Of a DNA stretch of 64,000 nt, positions 1 through 12,099 are shown piece by piece (positions within the stretch are counted from its first letter, which is position 1; the number at the start of each line of letters is the position of its first letter). A model generated the notes under the pieces. It had not been told where the DNA came from. It was given only the letters and a program-made list of their open reading frames with translations, and did no database searches. A program made the position numbers and the translations under genes. The DNA comes from Cytospora piceicola (lineage: Eukaryota; Ascomycota; Sordariomycetes; Diaporthales; Cytosporaceae), in assembly GCA_023375675.1 (NCBI GenBank), contig JALQBC010000024.1, positions 372,001 through 436,000 of the forward strand, read 5' to 3'.

Positions 1-2
1 CA

Positions 3-125
3 GCGAGTCAGTCTCACGAGCATACACGAGCATCCAAGCTATACGACCTCGCGGACCATCTCTACATGCCCTACGTTCCTGACGAAAGGCGAAGGCTCGA
101 TTACATGTGCAGGTGGTCTATGTGA
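3..125 (+). CDS. Possible 3' end (or fragment) of a gene cut by the window edge
   Basis: Frame 3 is open from the window edge to a TGA at 123-125 and encodes about 40 residues of protein-like sequence, including LYDLADHLYMPYVPDERRR. The charged, non-repetitive composition looks like real coding sequence, unlike the following 600 bases. The spacing of aromatic and arginine residues faintly recalls the N-terminal block of fungal class I terpene cyclases, but that block should be followed by a DD-rich motif and none is visible. It may be the C-terminus of an unrelated protein or a gene fragment. Function unknown. Confidence 0.3.
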   Translation, partial: ASQSHEHTRASKLYDLADHLYMPYVPDERRRLDYMCRWSM

Positions 126-774
126 TTTACATCTGAGCAGCTGACGAGGAAAGCTGAGTGTCAATACCACGTTGAGTTGCGAGGATCGAATGCAAAGTCA
201 CAGATGTACACGTATAACAGCAACAGATAGCACAGATACTCCGCCGGCAGAGGTCACTCGTTGACGAACCCCAGTAGAAGCTGTAGCTTTGGAAGCTAAA
301 CGAGGAGCACATGATTTTTCTGCGGGTTGTCAGAGCACGTATGTGTGTGGCCTGTTGGATTTGCTGCCTCTGGCCTGCGCAAGGTTCAAGTAGACAATGG
401 ACACCAAACAGTTAGAATGTGGACAGGTGTGACTATCATTATCTTCATTTCGTATCTACTGCCGATAGGCTGCATCGGCGAGTAGGCAACTACCCTACAA
501 CCCGGGGACCTTCTCCGTTCCTCTTTTTGGAGATATTACCGTCCTTCCAAGAGGTTACACACATACACACACACAAACAAAGTGTGAGACCCCGGCGCTG
601 GTCGAGCACAACGATGAAACCTTCCTGGTTCAAATGCCATAATCCAGATTTCGTAAATCCCATGCTATGCTCCCGTCTTTCTGTTTTGGTGATATACTGT
701 ACAGTGGCATCTAGGGCCACGGGCAAGGAGTCGAGGACTCAAAAAGGTTCGAACCCTCCACCGGAGAATCAAGT
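126..774. other. Intergenic, 3' side of PTA1
   Basis: No supportable gene. Several open frames cross this stretch but none has protein-like composition. A (CA)n-type run occurs near 555-580, and a B-box-like GGTTCGAACC at about 747-756 lacks a matching T-stem and A box, so it is not a tRNA. Confidence 0.5.
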
Positions 775-3383
775 TCAGGTAGCGACTGCTGGCGGGAGAG
801 CGGCGTCGTTACCGCCACCTCCGCTCTGGGATTCAATGAATCCAGGCCGCCACTTCGTGAGATACTTAGCAGCCATAGGTCTGGCGTCCTCGTCTGGAAG
901 CATTTCCGTTAGTCTCCGATTCCACAAAACAAATAGTAGTACCGGCACAACGAAGACTTACATTCGATCCATATGTCTTGGACACTGTCCAACGCCATGT
1001 CCCTTACGGGAGGTTTCATCATCACCAGGTACAGCAGACTCGTCAGCGCCAACTGAACCATCGCCGGGTCACCGCAGAGCCGCTTCACCTTGCCCAGGAT
1101 CGCAGGGTTGAGTTCGGGCATCTCTCCCAGGAATCGAGTGAGGACCTTATCGGAGGGGTTCAGGTAAGGGAAGAAACCATCCACAAGTCTCATGGCCCAC
1201 TTGTCGTAGTGCAGCGGCGCATTGGCGTTCTGCTTCTGCTGCACCTTGTCACAATACCACTCCTCGCAGAGCCATGACACGCCGATGTCGATACGCTTGC
1301 GGAAGTCCTCGAGGACATAAGTATACAAGCGCTCGCGGACGACATCGCTGCTCGCTTGCGACTGGACCGCAACCGCTTCGCTGTCTTCTTCTTTGGGCTC
1401 AATGTTCTCCAGACCTGCCGTAGCTCGTGTGCCCCACCGCGTAATGAACGTTAATATCGATTCCTTGTCATACGAACTCGCGGCTAGTCGGTTGATACCT
1501 CCCCTCGTCTTCTTTGCGGCCGGCTCCTCTAGGCTTCTCACAGCGTCGAAGACGCGAGCTACCACCATCTGACTAGCTGCTGCGGCAGCTTCAGGGTTGA
1601 GTGGTGGAGGCCTAGGCAATCTGTACGGACCAAGTGCGAGAGAGGCGGCATCCGGTCTTGGCTGTTCCTCTTCACGAGGCTTGCCATCAAGCTTGTTCTT
1701 GATCTGCTCTTCATCCTCAGCCATCGTGAAATCCGGTTCGTAATCATCGTCATCCTCCTCGACGTCAAGAGGGGCGGTCTCAGGGTTGAGCGCTGGGGCT
1801 CGCGCAGCCTCCTTGGCCGCTAAGCGCTCGCGAATGGCGTGGACAGCTTGTGTAAGCGCATGAGGATCTACTCTAGCCAGGGTCGAGACAACAACCTTGG
1901 TTGCGATATGCGAAGGGACCTGTGTGGCATCAAATGCCTGAAGACCAACGTTGTGTGTCAGGGTGTAGATGGCTGCAAGGCTGTTGGGGCCAGGAGCCAG
2001 TGGATTCACCCGCACTGGCACTGGCTCTGAGGTCATTTTCTGCCGCTTAGCATCCCCATAAGCTGCTTGTTGTTGTTCCGCAAGTGCTCTCTTGCGACCC
2101 ACGTCGTCAAGGATCTCTGCCCTGGAGCGCATAAGCCGTTCTACATGTTGCTGTATCCTAGGCCCATAAGGGTTGTGTGGATCCCTGAGAAATGTCAGTT
2201 TCATCGTCCGTCATGTTCGGTCCCGCAGGGATTTTGGATAGGGGAAGCATACCGCTTGAGGATATGTATGAGCAACATTCTTGTCGTCTTCTCCATTGAC
2301 TTGATAAGCACACGAGTCTTAGAGGTCATGGGCGAGTTGGCAAGTTTGAGCGGGTTGAAGTTCAGAACAGCATTCATGATGCGATTGGAGGTTGACGGTC
2401 TAGTGCGGACAAGAATGGACAGGCAGTTCAGGGTACCATCTACGACAAGTGCATCTCTACGATCGACGGGAGTTCTTGGTTAGAGGGCATTCCTAGTGGG
2501 TCAAAGAAGGGCTTATTCACTCACATGCTGTTGTCCTGAAGCACACCGAGTATTCTGTCCAGGAGACCAGTGGCTTCTGCTTCAAGTTGTCTCGGGTCAA
2601 GGAAGGGATGGCCTGCTGGAACCATTCCCAAAGACACCTCGAGTCCATTGCGCTGATAAAGGTTAATATATGCCCCAGACAGTTGTTTAGGAAAATCGTA
2701 CCTTGTCCATGCTGATGGCTGCTGTCTGTGCGAGCACCACACGCTGGGCGAATTTGATACAGCACAGCTTAACTGCAGAAGCAGCACCGTCCCATAACCG
2801 CAGTATCTTCTGCTTGATGGCAACCATGTCGTCCCAGGGCGATCGCTCGTAAGGGTTGTGTATTCTGCAACGAGAGTGAGGGTCAGCTCCGAGTCCAAAA
2901 CAGACTACCACAACTTCTGCTCATGGACAAGGCGTGTGCAAAGGCTTGAAGATGCCCGGGCGGTGACCCGTAGGTAGCAAGCAGGAGAACATGTGGTAAT
3001 CATATATTATGTCGAAAGTCAGGTCTGCAAAGGAAGACGTACATCCATCTCATAACGTAGGGGTATATGCTAGCCGAGGCTTGAATGGCACTCTTAAGCA
3101 CATACGGATCCTCCTTAGGGTTCTCGAGCTGGCCCCTCAGCACCGTCATGACCTGGAAGCTCATGACCTCCTTGTCCTTACCAGGGAGCATGGGCGTCGC
3201 AAAGGCCTCGGCGATAAAGTCGGTGGCCCATCGTCGCAGCTCTGGCGGCGAGTTGGGTGCGGCGAGCGGCAGAATACCGCCCATGATGGACGAGTAGTAG
3301 GTGGGGTCGCTCAGGACAGCCTTGCGGGCTTCATTCAATTGCTTGAGCTGCGTGCTCACAGACTGCACATCAGAGGTAGCCAT
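775..3383 (-). CDS. PTA1: Symplekin/Pta1 subunit of the mRNA cleavage and polyadenylation factor
   Basis: Scaffold protein of the nuclear complex that cleaves and polyadenylates pre-mRNA. I read six exons, 3383-3043, 2864-2702, 2652-2525, 2456-2253, 2184-962 and 893-775, which join in frame to 725 residues. Introns have GT/AG ends; the last carries a CTAAC branch site. The N-terminal 280 residues are the conserved Pta1/symplekin helical-repeat region, with segments such as NPYERSPWDDM, LEAEATGLLDRILGVLQDN and DALVVDGTLNCLSIL. A linker follows with a basic KRQK and an acidic stretch (DVEEDDDDYEPD, about 419-430). The conserved C-terminal block ends in YLTKWRPGFIESQ. The start at 3383 (MATSDVQ) matches the usual family N-terminus; an in-frame ATG six codons upstream is possible. 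It is transcribed divergently from COA3. Family call secure; exact splice sites inferred. Confidence 0.9.
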
Positions 3384-4153
3384 GGTGGGCAGATTGCACA
3401 CGGGCTTGCTGAAGGCAGGAGGTCGGGTGACCCCTCTGCTTCTACTCTACGAAAGGAGGAGATGGATGGAGATGGGAGATAGTGAAGTCCCGGTAGATGA
3501 GAAGTGAAGGGGGCTAAGGTGCGGATGAGTGAGTATCAGAGAGTGAGTTCAGAGAACTGGTTTGAGGCGCAATTGTCGGGCTATCCGCAGTATATGGATA
3601 CTGGTATTGTTGCAAGGTTGACGCTGATGCTGATGTTGACGTTGATCTTGGCCAAGTCGGCACGGCGCATGCTTTGAAGTCGCAAGTTGGATCGACAAGG
3701 TAGTCGGCGCCGTCTTTTGAGTCGATGTTGGAGGTAAGGGAAGGAATGAAAAGAATGGAGGATGATCCGTGCGTTTCGGAGTCATACGCCAGCTCTGGTC
3801 AAACTGTTTGTTAAACAATCTATCAATGACCGCTGTGGCTGTAAATTGAAAGTTGAAGAAGGTTGTTGAAGGTTGGAAGCACTTAAGCCGTGCCTGGAAA
3901 ATCGAAGTGCAGCTGTGAATGCTCCAAGCGCGTTGGAGGCAGCTGCCGTCTGGGCATTCAGGGCATTGTACTTACGGCGGGTCCGTGCTTGCTACCCCTG
4001 TTAGCCTGATGAGATCACCAGAGAGCTAACCGAGCGCTTACGTAATGGAAGATTTTCGTGAGACCGTCCAACATCTGATTCTCCCATCAGAATATCGCTG
4101 CTCTCCGCCCAAGTACGGCTCGGTCGACATTGCATTACCTCACTCTCTTCACC
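3384..4153. promoter_or_regulatory. Divergent intergenic region between PTA1 and COA3
   Basis: A 770-bp region holding the 5' ends of both divergent genes. No clear TATA box near either start. The short open frames here have low-complexity composition and are not supported as genes. Confidence 0.5.
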
Positions 4154-4529
4154 ATGGCAGGGTAAGTAGCCGGTCCTCAGTATTCCTACGACAGTCTCCG
4201 TAATTCTGACACACCTCCCACCACAGCATCGACCACACTAGCTACTACACCCGGCAACATGCCCAGTCCGCCGCCCTGATCCGGGCGCGCCGCCCATACC
4301 TGGTCAAGAATGCCCTGACGGGCCTTGCAGTCACCGGTATCGCAGTCGCGGTCTGTACGTCAACATCAAATCCCTTGTGTTTTCTTCGAAATTGAAAGTG
4401 TCAGAGTGCTGACCATCGATGACAGATGCCTACACGATATCAGCTGTTGGCCAGGACGAGTTCGAAGACGTCAAGGTCCCTGATGTGCCACTTCACCAAG
4501 CCCAGGAAACGAATGCGCCCAAGAAATAG
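4154..4529 (+). CDS. COA3: Cytochrome c oxidase assembly factor Coa3, mitochondrial
   Basis: Small single-pass protein of the mitochondrial inner membrane that works with Cox14 and Mss51 in translation and early assembly of Cox1. Three exons, 4154-4161, 4227-4354 and 4426-4529, join in frame to 79 residues; the first exon encodes only MAG. The signature RARRPYLVKNALTGL is followed by a hydrophobic segment (about residues 33-49) and VYAYTISAVGQDEFEDV, the characteristic Coa3 core. The length fits the family. Because the start codon lies in an 8-nt coding exon, automatic gene finders could miss it. Confidence 0.9.
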
Positions 4530-5181
4530 AGATGTAGGAAGAAACAGTACCCATGAAATAGCGTCAGAAACAAAGCGAACAGGTCCCTGGCTGAGTGCCG
4601 ATACGCTGAGCGTCGAGATTTGCCCGAGGGCCGGGCATATGAGATATCCCGCAAAACAGTGACAATACATAGCATGTGTGAATGGTCAAACAAGCGAGTG
4701 GACGGATGATGTGCTAAAAAAGCACAGTGGATATGTCTTCATGTGTTATAATGCCGCCTTGAAGGATTGGCGCATTTAAAAGTACAAAATTGGTAGTTAC
4801 AAAACCCAGAAACACAGGGGATGCTCCGAATGCAGGGCTGTTGTGGCCCCGGTATAAAACACCCCAACGCCCTTTCCCAAGACCTGCCAGTAGCGGTCGT
4901 AATAAAAATAATTCGAAATCTTGCCGCGACAGATATGACGCTCGTGACCCGGACAGCGTGCGGGGATCTTGGACCCGGTGCAATAGTGTAGCAACAGTGA
5001 TTCGACCTGCTGACGCCCGGCGAAAGGCAGTGGACCCATCCCAGTATAAGCCAGAAAACCATCAAGCCATGGGTATCGCAATTGCAAGGAAAATATAGCA
5101 GTGACGCCTTTCATCATCCCCGGCTCACTCCGACCGCCCTCTGTTTGAATCCCTCAGGGCAGTTGACTAAAAGACATACTG
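4530..5181. other. Convergent intergenic region COA3 / DEP1
   Basis: Region between the 3' ends of two convergent genes. Overlapping open frames exist on both strands but their translations look like noise. No RNA gene or repeat recognised. Confidence 0.5.
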
Positions 5182-7378
5182 TCATACGACAGCCTCGCGT
5201 TTGGACTTGACAGCCTCGACAGCCTTGCGTACATGCGCTGGCTCTGGGTCCGCTGTGACTGTAGGATGTCGGCGCCCGGAATCTCCGTTAAGCTGACCAT
5301 TCGCAAACCACACAGGAGCTGCTGCTTGGTGTGTTGCCCTTGCATGTGCCATCAGGGCGGGCGGGCCAGCATAGGTACTGTGTGAGTGACGCCGGGAGGC
5401 AGGGCCGTGGGATGGGTGTTTCGGGTTGGCCCACGGGTGATTCTCGATGTATTCTTGTCCCGCGGGCCCTAGACTTTGTCCAAAGGGTGCTGTGGCGTAT
5501 TCTTGAAGCGCGGGTTGCATGCGTTGAGCAACAGCCATCGGTGGCGCACCCAGTCGCGCTCGCTGCCATCCCGGTCAGCTCGCCGAAACACGTAATAAAA
5601 AGAAGTGTGCGACACTTACGGCCATTGCTTCAAAGTCCTCTTCCAGCTCCATCGATGTCACGCCCTTCATATCGGGCGCGGCTGGGAATCCTTGGTGCTG
5701 AGCAATACCGGCTAGTATTGACACTTCTTTGCTGTGCGCAACAGCATGTCGTTTCTGTTCCAATTTTGTCTTGGGGAAGCGGAAGCCGTAATCCGGTATA
5801 GGATTGGCAACCCTCCTACGCTCGTGCTGTATTTCGTACCATTCTCTTCCGAGGTCATCGATATACCTTTCTCTCGTTTCGCGTGCGCTCTGGAAGTATT
5901 GCGTTAAGATTTGTGCTCGCCGTGCCACAGCCCAATCGTCCAGGGCTGTCATGTTGAACCTGTATTCGAGATCGGCCACTCGTAACCTCTCGGTACGGCG
6001 GCTATCAATACACTGCATCATAGCTAGGTATTCGGGGTGTGTTGGATTATCGCTTGTCAACATCGCCTCCTCTTCATTGAGCTGCGCGAGTCTCTCTTCG
6101 TAGAGTCTGTGGTAGGCCTGTTAGCATTGCTCTTGCAACTGCATGTTTGGATGGGATAACTCACCGATCCCTCAGAATTGCAAAGTTCTTCTCAATTGAG
6201 GAGAGATGGTCGAACGCGCTTCTTTTCTTTTCCACTGTAGTTGATTGGTCAGTGGCAACGAGATCGTAGGTTCCAAAGGATTGTTCCTTACTTTCTTCCT
6301 CATTCCTGTGAGCTGCTTCGGCCTCCTCGTCGACTTCAGGCTGGGCCTGTTCCTCGGCCGTGTGACTGCCTGCTGTATCTGGTCCCTCTGCCTTATGCGC
6401 CCCTTCTGCATCTTCTTCTGATTCTTTCCGTTTTCTTGTATTGTTGCGCTTCGTTTTCTTGGGTCTAATCGACTCACTAGGTGGTTTCTCGACAGAGTCC
6501 GCTACGTCTTCGGCATCTTTCATTGCCATATCTTCATCGTCTTCATCGGCGGTTTGCTCAGCACTCTTGTTTCCTGTTGATTGATCCGGCGCAACGTCTT
6601 CTGACATCACCTTAGAAAGAGAAGAGGAGTCGTCGGCGGCCTCGAGTATAGAGCCAGCCCGTTTCCGGGGAGGCTGATTGGAACTGGTCTGCTCTGCCAC
6701 TGCTGATCTTTTTCGCTTTCTCGAGTCTGCTGAGGAGTTGTCACTTAGACTGCCAGCCAATGTAGAGCTTGCTACAATGTGCGACTCCTGGGACTTGTTG
6801 CGCTGCAGTTGCGCGGGTTTTTCACGGTTGCCCCCCTCCTCTTCATCAGAGTCGCCCTCATTATCGACGATGGAGCCCTTATCTTCGTCGTCGGCATCGT
6901 GTCGCTCATCAGTAAGGTCATCGTTGTCTTCGTCGCCAGATTCTGCTTCAATGCGAGCTTGTACTTGGCTCTGGACTTTGCTCGGGCTTTGTTGATAGGT
7001 ACGATTGGGGTTGTGAGGGGATTGCTTGGATTCATCGTTCGCAACCGTCGTTGAATTGCCTGCTTGATTATGGTTCTTGCGGGGGGTGTCGTATAGGCGC
7101 TCTGTTTCCGCCTCTGAGTCGTTCGTCTCAATGTCGGAGAGGTTCGATTCCGAGTCATCGTGAGGTGCGTGGACGGGGCCTTGTGCGTGGTCTTTCCCAG
7201 AGTCGAGAGGGTCGATGCCGTCGGTATGGTTGCTGTGCGTATCGATGTCCATGTCATCAGGCTCCGCGTCTCTGTCTTCGACCTCGCTGAGGGGGCTCGA
7301 CACATTGCTGTCTTGGTCGAGTAGGGTATGCGGAGGATTGATCATTGCCATCGGCGGTGCCGTACCGCCTGTCGCCAT
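5182..7378 (-). CDS. DEP1: Dep1/Sds3-family subunit of the Rpd3L histone deacetylase complex
   Basis: Nuclear co-repressor subunit expected to join Rpd3 and Sin3. Exons 7378-6165, 6106-5620 and 5562-5182 join in frame to 693 residues. The first ~380 residues are disordered and very rich in D, E and S, with KRKR and KKTKR basic patches typical of nuclear proteins. The Sds3-like domain (about 385-530) begins with SAFDHLSSIEKNFAILRDR, crosses the first certain intron into LYEERLAQLNEEEA, and continues with THPEYLAMMQCIDSRR. The C-terminal ~120 residues are poorly conserved and H/P/A-rich. A further in-frame 57-nt segment, about 6236-6292 on the minus strand, has GTAAGG and CTACAG ends and interrupts the domain; removing it would give 674 residues and a better domain start. 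Dep1 is preferred over Sds3 because of the long acidic N-terminus. Confidence 0.8.
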
Positions 7379-8033
7379 AACTGGAAGAAGCCGCGGGAAT
7401 GCTCCGGGAACCCTGAATAATAATCTTGTGGTCTGAATAGAGGGTCTGTGGTGGTTGTGTCGGCGCAGTGTGGTCCCTCCACCGAAATGACGAGCCCAGA
7501 GCGATGGTCGGACGGTATCGGTAGGGTAAACAACGAGGGTAAACTAAGGGAAAAGAGGATAGTTCAGAGCAAATAAGAATGCCTTGTGACCCAGAACTGC
7601 AGAGCGGAGCTTTGAAAGGTCACATTTGGTCGATTTTGGGGTGGATTTGGCCAGTTGTGGTGTGGGAACGTCAAAAGGTAGCATGTGGTCGAGGGGATGA
7701 AATCAAGGACGCCGGCTCGGGTGAAGGACCTCTTCTTGCTCTCTTGTGCTCTGTCTCTGCGGGTGACAGGGCGAGTACTTGGTGCTGGTGACCGCACGCC
7801 CATTTCACACTTGGGGATCGGCTTCTGCTCCACTTCACGCGAGCTGCCTGCCGCAAAATAGAGCTAGTAGCCAATCGATAACAGCGATAAGACAACCCTT
7901 GGAGACAAGGACTCAGAATTTCCCTTTTGCTCTCCCAGAATTGCACGGGGAATCTGAAGAAGATCTGAAGAAAGAAAAAAAAAAGTGCCATTTTTACGCA
8001 TTTTTAATATCCTTGTCTCAGCCTATCCTCGCA
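7379..8033. promoter_or_regulatory. Divergent intergenic region DEP1 / NOP12
   Basis: A 655-bp shared upstream region. A purine run (GAAGAAAGAAAAAAAAAAG) lies at about 7967-7985, 50 bp before the NOP12 start, as often seen in 5' leaders of ribosome-biogenesis genes. No TATA box seen. Confidence 0.45.
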
Positions 8034-9876
8034 ATGGCTAAGAACAAGTGAGTTATACTCCCACTTGATTTTGTCTACGCAACTAATGGCTGATATTCTA
8101 TAGGAACGGTGGCTTGTCTGCCTCTTCCAAGAAGATAGACCCCACTCTCGACGCTCTCTTCTCAACGAGTGTATGACATTCCCAAGTGCCCCAGGCACGT
8201 CAATCATGAAGCGCATGCTAATGTATGAATAGGCTGGACCAGTGCAAGCTCCTCATAAGTCCCGATACTCTGCACCGATCACCCCCAAGTCGACACAAAA
8301 ACCGGAGAGCGAGGGCGACGACGACGACGGTGACGACGAGATTCTCAGCGAAATCGATGAAGAGCTTGACGATGAAGCTGAGGCGGAGGAGGCCTCTGAA
8401 GATGCAAGCAACCTGAAAGAGGACTCCGAGTCGGTTGACAGCCAGGAAGACGCACAGCATGCTGCCGCTCAAATCCTTGCCGAGGCCCAAGACCAGGAGC
8501 GCAAACAGAAGAAGAAGAGGAAACAGGATGATTTCCATGACTTGGAGAGCAAGTACTTCCAGAAGCTTGCAGATGACGAGCCCCCAGCCAGCAAGAAGCG
8601 GAAAGGCACAGACGGAGAGGCCGCCGAGGAGGTCGCAGGCGCAAAGACAAAGGAGGGCGAGGTCGAATCTGACGCCGATATACCTGTGCATGAATCCCTC
8701 GCCGGCCAGAAGAAGCCGGCCGACGAGATCGAAAAGGCATCGCGCACCGTCTTTCTCTCGAATGTCGCCATCGACGCTTCCAACTCCAAGAAAGCGAAGA
8801 AGACACTCATGGCGCATCTGGCATCCTTCCTGGACAAAGACGCCTCGCCACCACAGACGATAGAATCTCTCAGATTCCGGTCCCTTCCCTTCTCTACGGC
8901 CGCCATGCCCAAGCGAGCGGCTTACATTACCAAGGCTACTATGGAAGCCACGACGCATTCGGCCAACGCCTACGTTGTCTACAGCACTGCGGCTGTTGCT
9001 CGCACGGCGTGCGCGAAGCTCAACGGAACTGTGGTCCTGGATAGACATCTCCGCGTCGATAGCGTTGCGCATCCTGCTGAGGTCGACCATCGGCGGTGCG
9101 TTTTCGTCGGTAACCTGGGCTTCGTGGATGACGAGACCGTTCTCAACCTGAAGATTGACGAGGATGGAAAAGAGAAGACAGAGAAGCGCAAGCGTACGAG
9201 AGTGCCCATGGACGTTGAGGAGGGTCTCTGGCGGACCTTTGGCCAGCACGCTGGAAAGGTCGAGAGCGTGCGAGTGGTGAGAGACAATGTCACGAGGGTC
9301 GGCAAGGGCATCGCCTACGTGCAATTCTACGTAAGTAAAGTGGCGAGGTTGTGCAAGTTGTGAAGAGTTTCTATTTGCTAACAAGTGACATAGGATGGCA
9401 ACTCTGTTGAGGCCGCCCTCCTCCTGAATGGGAAGAGGTTCCCACCTATGCTCCCGCGCGATCTGCGCGTGAATCGTTGCAAGGCACCGTATAAGACGGC
9501 GAGAGCGATTGAGAGGAAGCAGACAGAGAAGGTAGCTGCCCTCAAGGCAGCGGACAAGGGAAAGAAGGGCACAAAATACGTGCCCAAGCTGACGGCGGAG
9601 GAGCAAACGCTGGCTGGACGTGCTGGCAAACTTCTCGGTCATTCCGCGGCTGCCAAGTCGCGTATCTCCAAGTCTGGCGGAAAGATACGCGATCGCAGTG
9701 ACAGGGGCGGAAAAAGGCCCGACAAGGGAGGAAAGGAGGCCGCTCCCGCATTCAAGTCACCCGAGACTATTGTCTTCGAGGGTCGCCGTGCGAGCGCAAG
9801 AGACGCGAAACCAAAGGACCTGAAGCAGAAACAGAAGAAGGCTGGCTCGAAGGCTAAGGCGAAGTCAAGGAAGTGA
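8034..9876 (+). CDS. NOP12: Nucleolar RNA-binding protein Nop12 (RBM34 family)
   Basis: Nucleolar factor in pre-25S rRNA processing and large-subunit assembly. Four exons, 8034-8047, 8104-8170, 8233-9330 and 9394-9876, join in frame to 553 residues. After a short N-terminus come acidic stretches ([20 protein letters not shown]) and lysine-rich segments ([11 protein letters not shown]). Two RNA-recognition motifs follow: RRM1 starts near [10 protein letters not shown] and RRM2 near [17 protein letters not shown], with [10 protein letters not shown] as the RNP-like block at the exon 3/4 junction. The C-terminus is basic ([17 protein letters not shown]), fitting nucleolar location. The start ATG lies in a 14-nt coding exon. 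Convergent with the next gene, 288 bp apart. Confidence 0.9.
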
Positions 9877-10164
9877 GAGGTGTACAGCCCTGGATGAACG
9901 TATGGCATGAGGTTGAAGATAATATGAGCCGCTACTGCTGGCAAGTGAGGCTTTTGGCTGGTCATAGTATTTTAGCCTGCATACTTAGGTACTTCACAAA
10001 ATGTGCTTGCTGTTGCCTACAAGATGAGGCAGTCATCCAAGAGACAATGGAACTCTTGGACCACGCGACTAGTTGTTCCATCAAAGATTCATATTGCTCG
10101 TGTTCCTCATCTACTCTTCCGTTTTGCTCAAATTCGCTTTCAGCCTGATGTAGCTGTCCCACAT

Positions 10165-10726
10165 CTAGTGATCCGCCAGGCTGTCAATACCGCCGCCCTT
10201 GTTCGCGGCGTCCTCGACCTTGAGCAGTCCCTGCCACTCCTCATCAAGGTAGTCTTTGACTTTCTGCACCTCCTTGCAATCCTCCGGATGTGTATAGATC
10301 TCGCACCGCTGGAGTGCCGCCTGAGCCTTCTCGAGAAAGTATCTGCGAGACTCGAGGTCTCTCGGCGACTCATTTTCCTTGTAAGCTGTGCTGCAGAAGA
10401 TGAGGGTCTTGACCTTGTAGTAAGGAGAAAGGCCTGGCGTCGTGTAGAACCCTAGTATGGGGCTGAGAACGTGATTGGCGAGATCACTGGCTGCCGTCGC
10501 CTGATATTGCCAGTTAGATCTGGCAAACCAGCCGAGGCAAGGGATCAAGGGGGTGGGGGTAGGTGCAACTTACCTCGTGCCAGTCGCGGTCCCATTTCTT
10601 CATCTCCTCGGGGAGCTTGGGCTTCGGCTTAGGCACCGTTGCCGTCTCAGACGGTTTTTTGTCTTTGGCGAGGCTGTTGTCGCTATTGTTGGGGGACTCC
10701 ATGCTCAAGTCGTTTGATGGCTCCAT
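10165..10726 (-). CDS. Conserved-looking hypothetical protein, 162 aa
   Basis: I do not recognise the family. Two exons, 10726-10574 and 10500-10165, are separated by a 73-nt intron with GTAAGT, CTAAC and CAG signals and join in phase. The first ~40 residues are disordered (S/P/K-rich). The rest looks globular and helical: EEMKKWDRDWHE, then LANHVLSPILGFYTTPGL and YFLEKAQAALQRCE. No signal peptide or membrane segment is obvious. The clean splice signals and biased composition support a real gene, probably a soluble intracellular protein. It lies upstream of and in the same direction as HEM25's 3' end, with no sign of a functional link. Confidence 0.75.
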
Positions 10727-11003
10727 GGTTGTGACAATTTGAAGCGAGGGCGGGGTCGCGGTTAATGGAAGGGAGAGAACGGAAGAAAAGAAAGTATAGG
10801 CATTCGAGAGTGCGGCATCTTACATATTTGAACACCATAGGATGAAACTAACAGACACGCTTTGTACGGTACCAGCAAGAGCAGGACGCTCTTTCTTGAA
10901 TTGAAAGGAGTAGTATCTTCTTCCCACCCAAGTAACCACCCAAACTCCATCCCAATGCAGCCTTGTCCCGGGTGATAAAACACGTGATAGTCCGTCCGTC
11001 CAT

Positions 11004-12099
11004 CTATAGTACACTTGCACTCCTCTTAGTCGGGGTCAATGTGCCCTCCGCTCGCCGTATAAGCTCCTCGTACACCGTCCAAGCCAGAGCAGAGCTGATC
11101 GCCTTACGGCTCATCCGCAGCGCCAACCCATCCATGAAGCTCCGTGCGCCCTCGTGTGTAGCCATCCTGTGCGCGGCGTGGAACATGTTGCGATACACAC
11201 CGGGCTGAAGCTGGATGCGCGTCTTAACGGCGTCGAAGGGATTCGATATGGCGGAGCACCCGGCGCCGGCGATGACACCGGAGCTGAAGTTGATGGTTGC
11301 CGCAGTAGAGACGCCCATCACGCCAGGCAACCCATTGTTGGATAAGGCATCACCGTTGGCATTCCTCTTGCCCCCGTGGTAGAGCGCGCTGAGCTGCTTC
11401 TTGCTCTGCTCGTAGAACAAGACGTACAGCCCCGCATACGGCGCGTCGCGGATGGCCGTGGCGCCGAACCCGGAGAAGAACCCGCGCAGGCCCTCCCCCT
11501 TGTAGATGTCCCGCCCTGCGGCGGCTATGGAGCCGTACGAGTACAGGTTGGACTCGTAGCGGACCTTGATGATGGTGAGCGGCATGAGGAGCATGCCGGC
11601 GAAGGTGCGCGCCACCGCGCCGGCGAGCAGGTTGCCCGTGTTGGACAGCTTGACGAGCGAGGACGAGTGCCTGCCGTCGTCCTTGGTGGCCGCCGCGAGC
11701 GCGCCGTCGGCGGCGAGGAGCGGCATCCGCGACGCGTTATTCCGGATCGCGTTCAGGCCCGTGAAGTAGATTGCGCTGCCGAACCCCGTGCGCAGGGCCG
11801 AAGGCGTCGCGCCCCGCCATAGCGCGGGGATGAGGCGCGGCTGGGAGCGGATCTCGCGGATCGCGACGCGGAGGGAGTGGTGCCCGGACTGCTGGACGCG
11901 GGTCTTGAGGAGGTCTATGGGTTGCAGGAGGACGGCCGAGAGGGTGCCTGAGCCGAGGCCGGCTGCGAAGTGGAATGCTTTTGCGAAGAAGTTGTGTTAG
12001 TTTGGGGGCGCACGCAATGTATGTACTTTGGTACGTTGTCAGGGAGGGAAGCGGCTTACTCGACTTGGACTTGGCCTTCGGAGCACCATCGCTGCTCAT
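11004..12099 (-). CDS. HEM25: Mitochondrial glycine carrier Hem25 (SLC25A38 family)
   Basis: Inner-membrane carrier that imports glycine for the first step of haem synthesis (5-aminolevulinate synthase). Two exons, 12099-12060 and 11977-11004, give 337 residues. All three mitochondrial-carrier repeats are visible, with signature motifs PIDLLKTR (about 33-40), PLTIIKVR (about 146-153) and PFDAVKTR (about 260-267). The second signature has Thr in place of the usual acidic residue, followed by YES; this is characteristic of Hem25/SLC25A38 rather than other carriers. The 82-nt intron has an ACTAACA branch site. The N-terminal exon supplies only 13 polar residues before the first helix. Confidence 0.9.

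Noticed and set aside
747..760. tRNA-like B box GGTTCGAACC
   Set aside because: No paired T-stem on either strand and no A box or acceptor stem around it.
419..1111. 230-codon plus-strand open frame
   Set aside because: It overlaps PTA1 exons in antisense and has low-complexity, Ser/Pro/Arg-rich composition without a domain.
8218..9642. 474-codon open frame on the minus strand
   Set aside because: It is the antisense shadow of NOP12 exons 3 and 4; the plus strand has both RRMs and correct splice sites.
11376..11822. 148-codon plus-strand open frame
   Set aside because: Antisense of the GC-rich HEM25 exon; composition is the E/R/G/V-rich type expected of an antisense frame.
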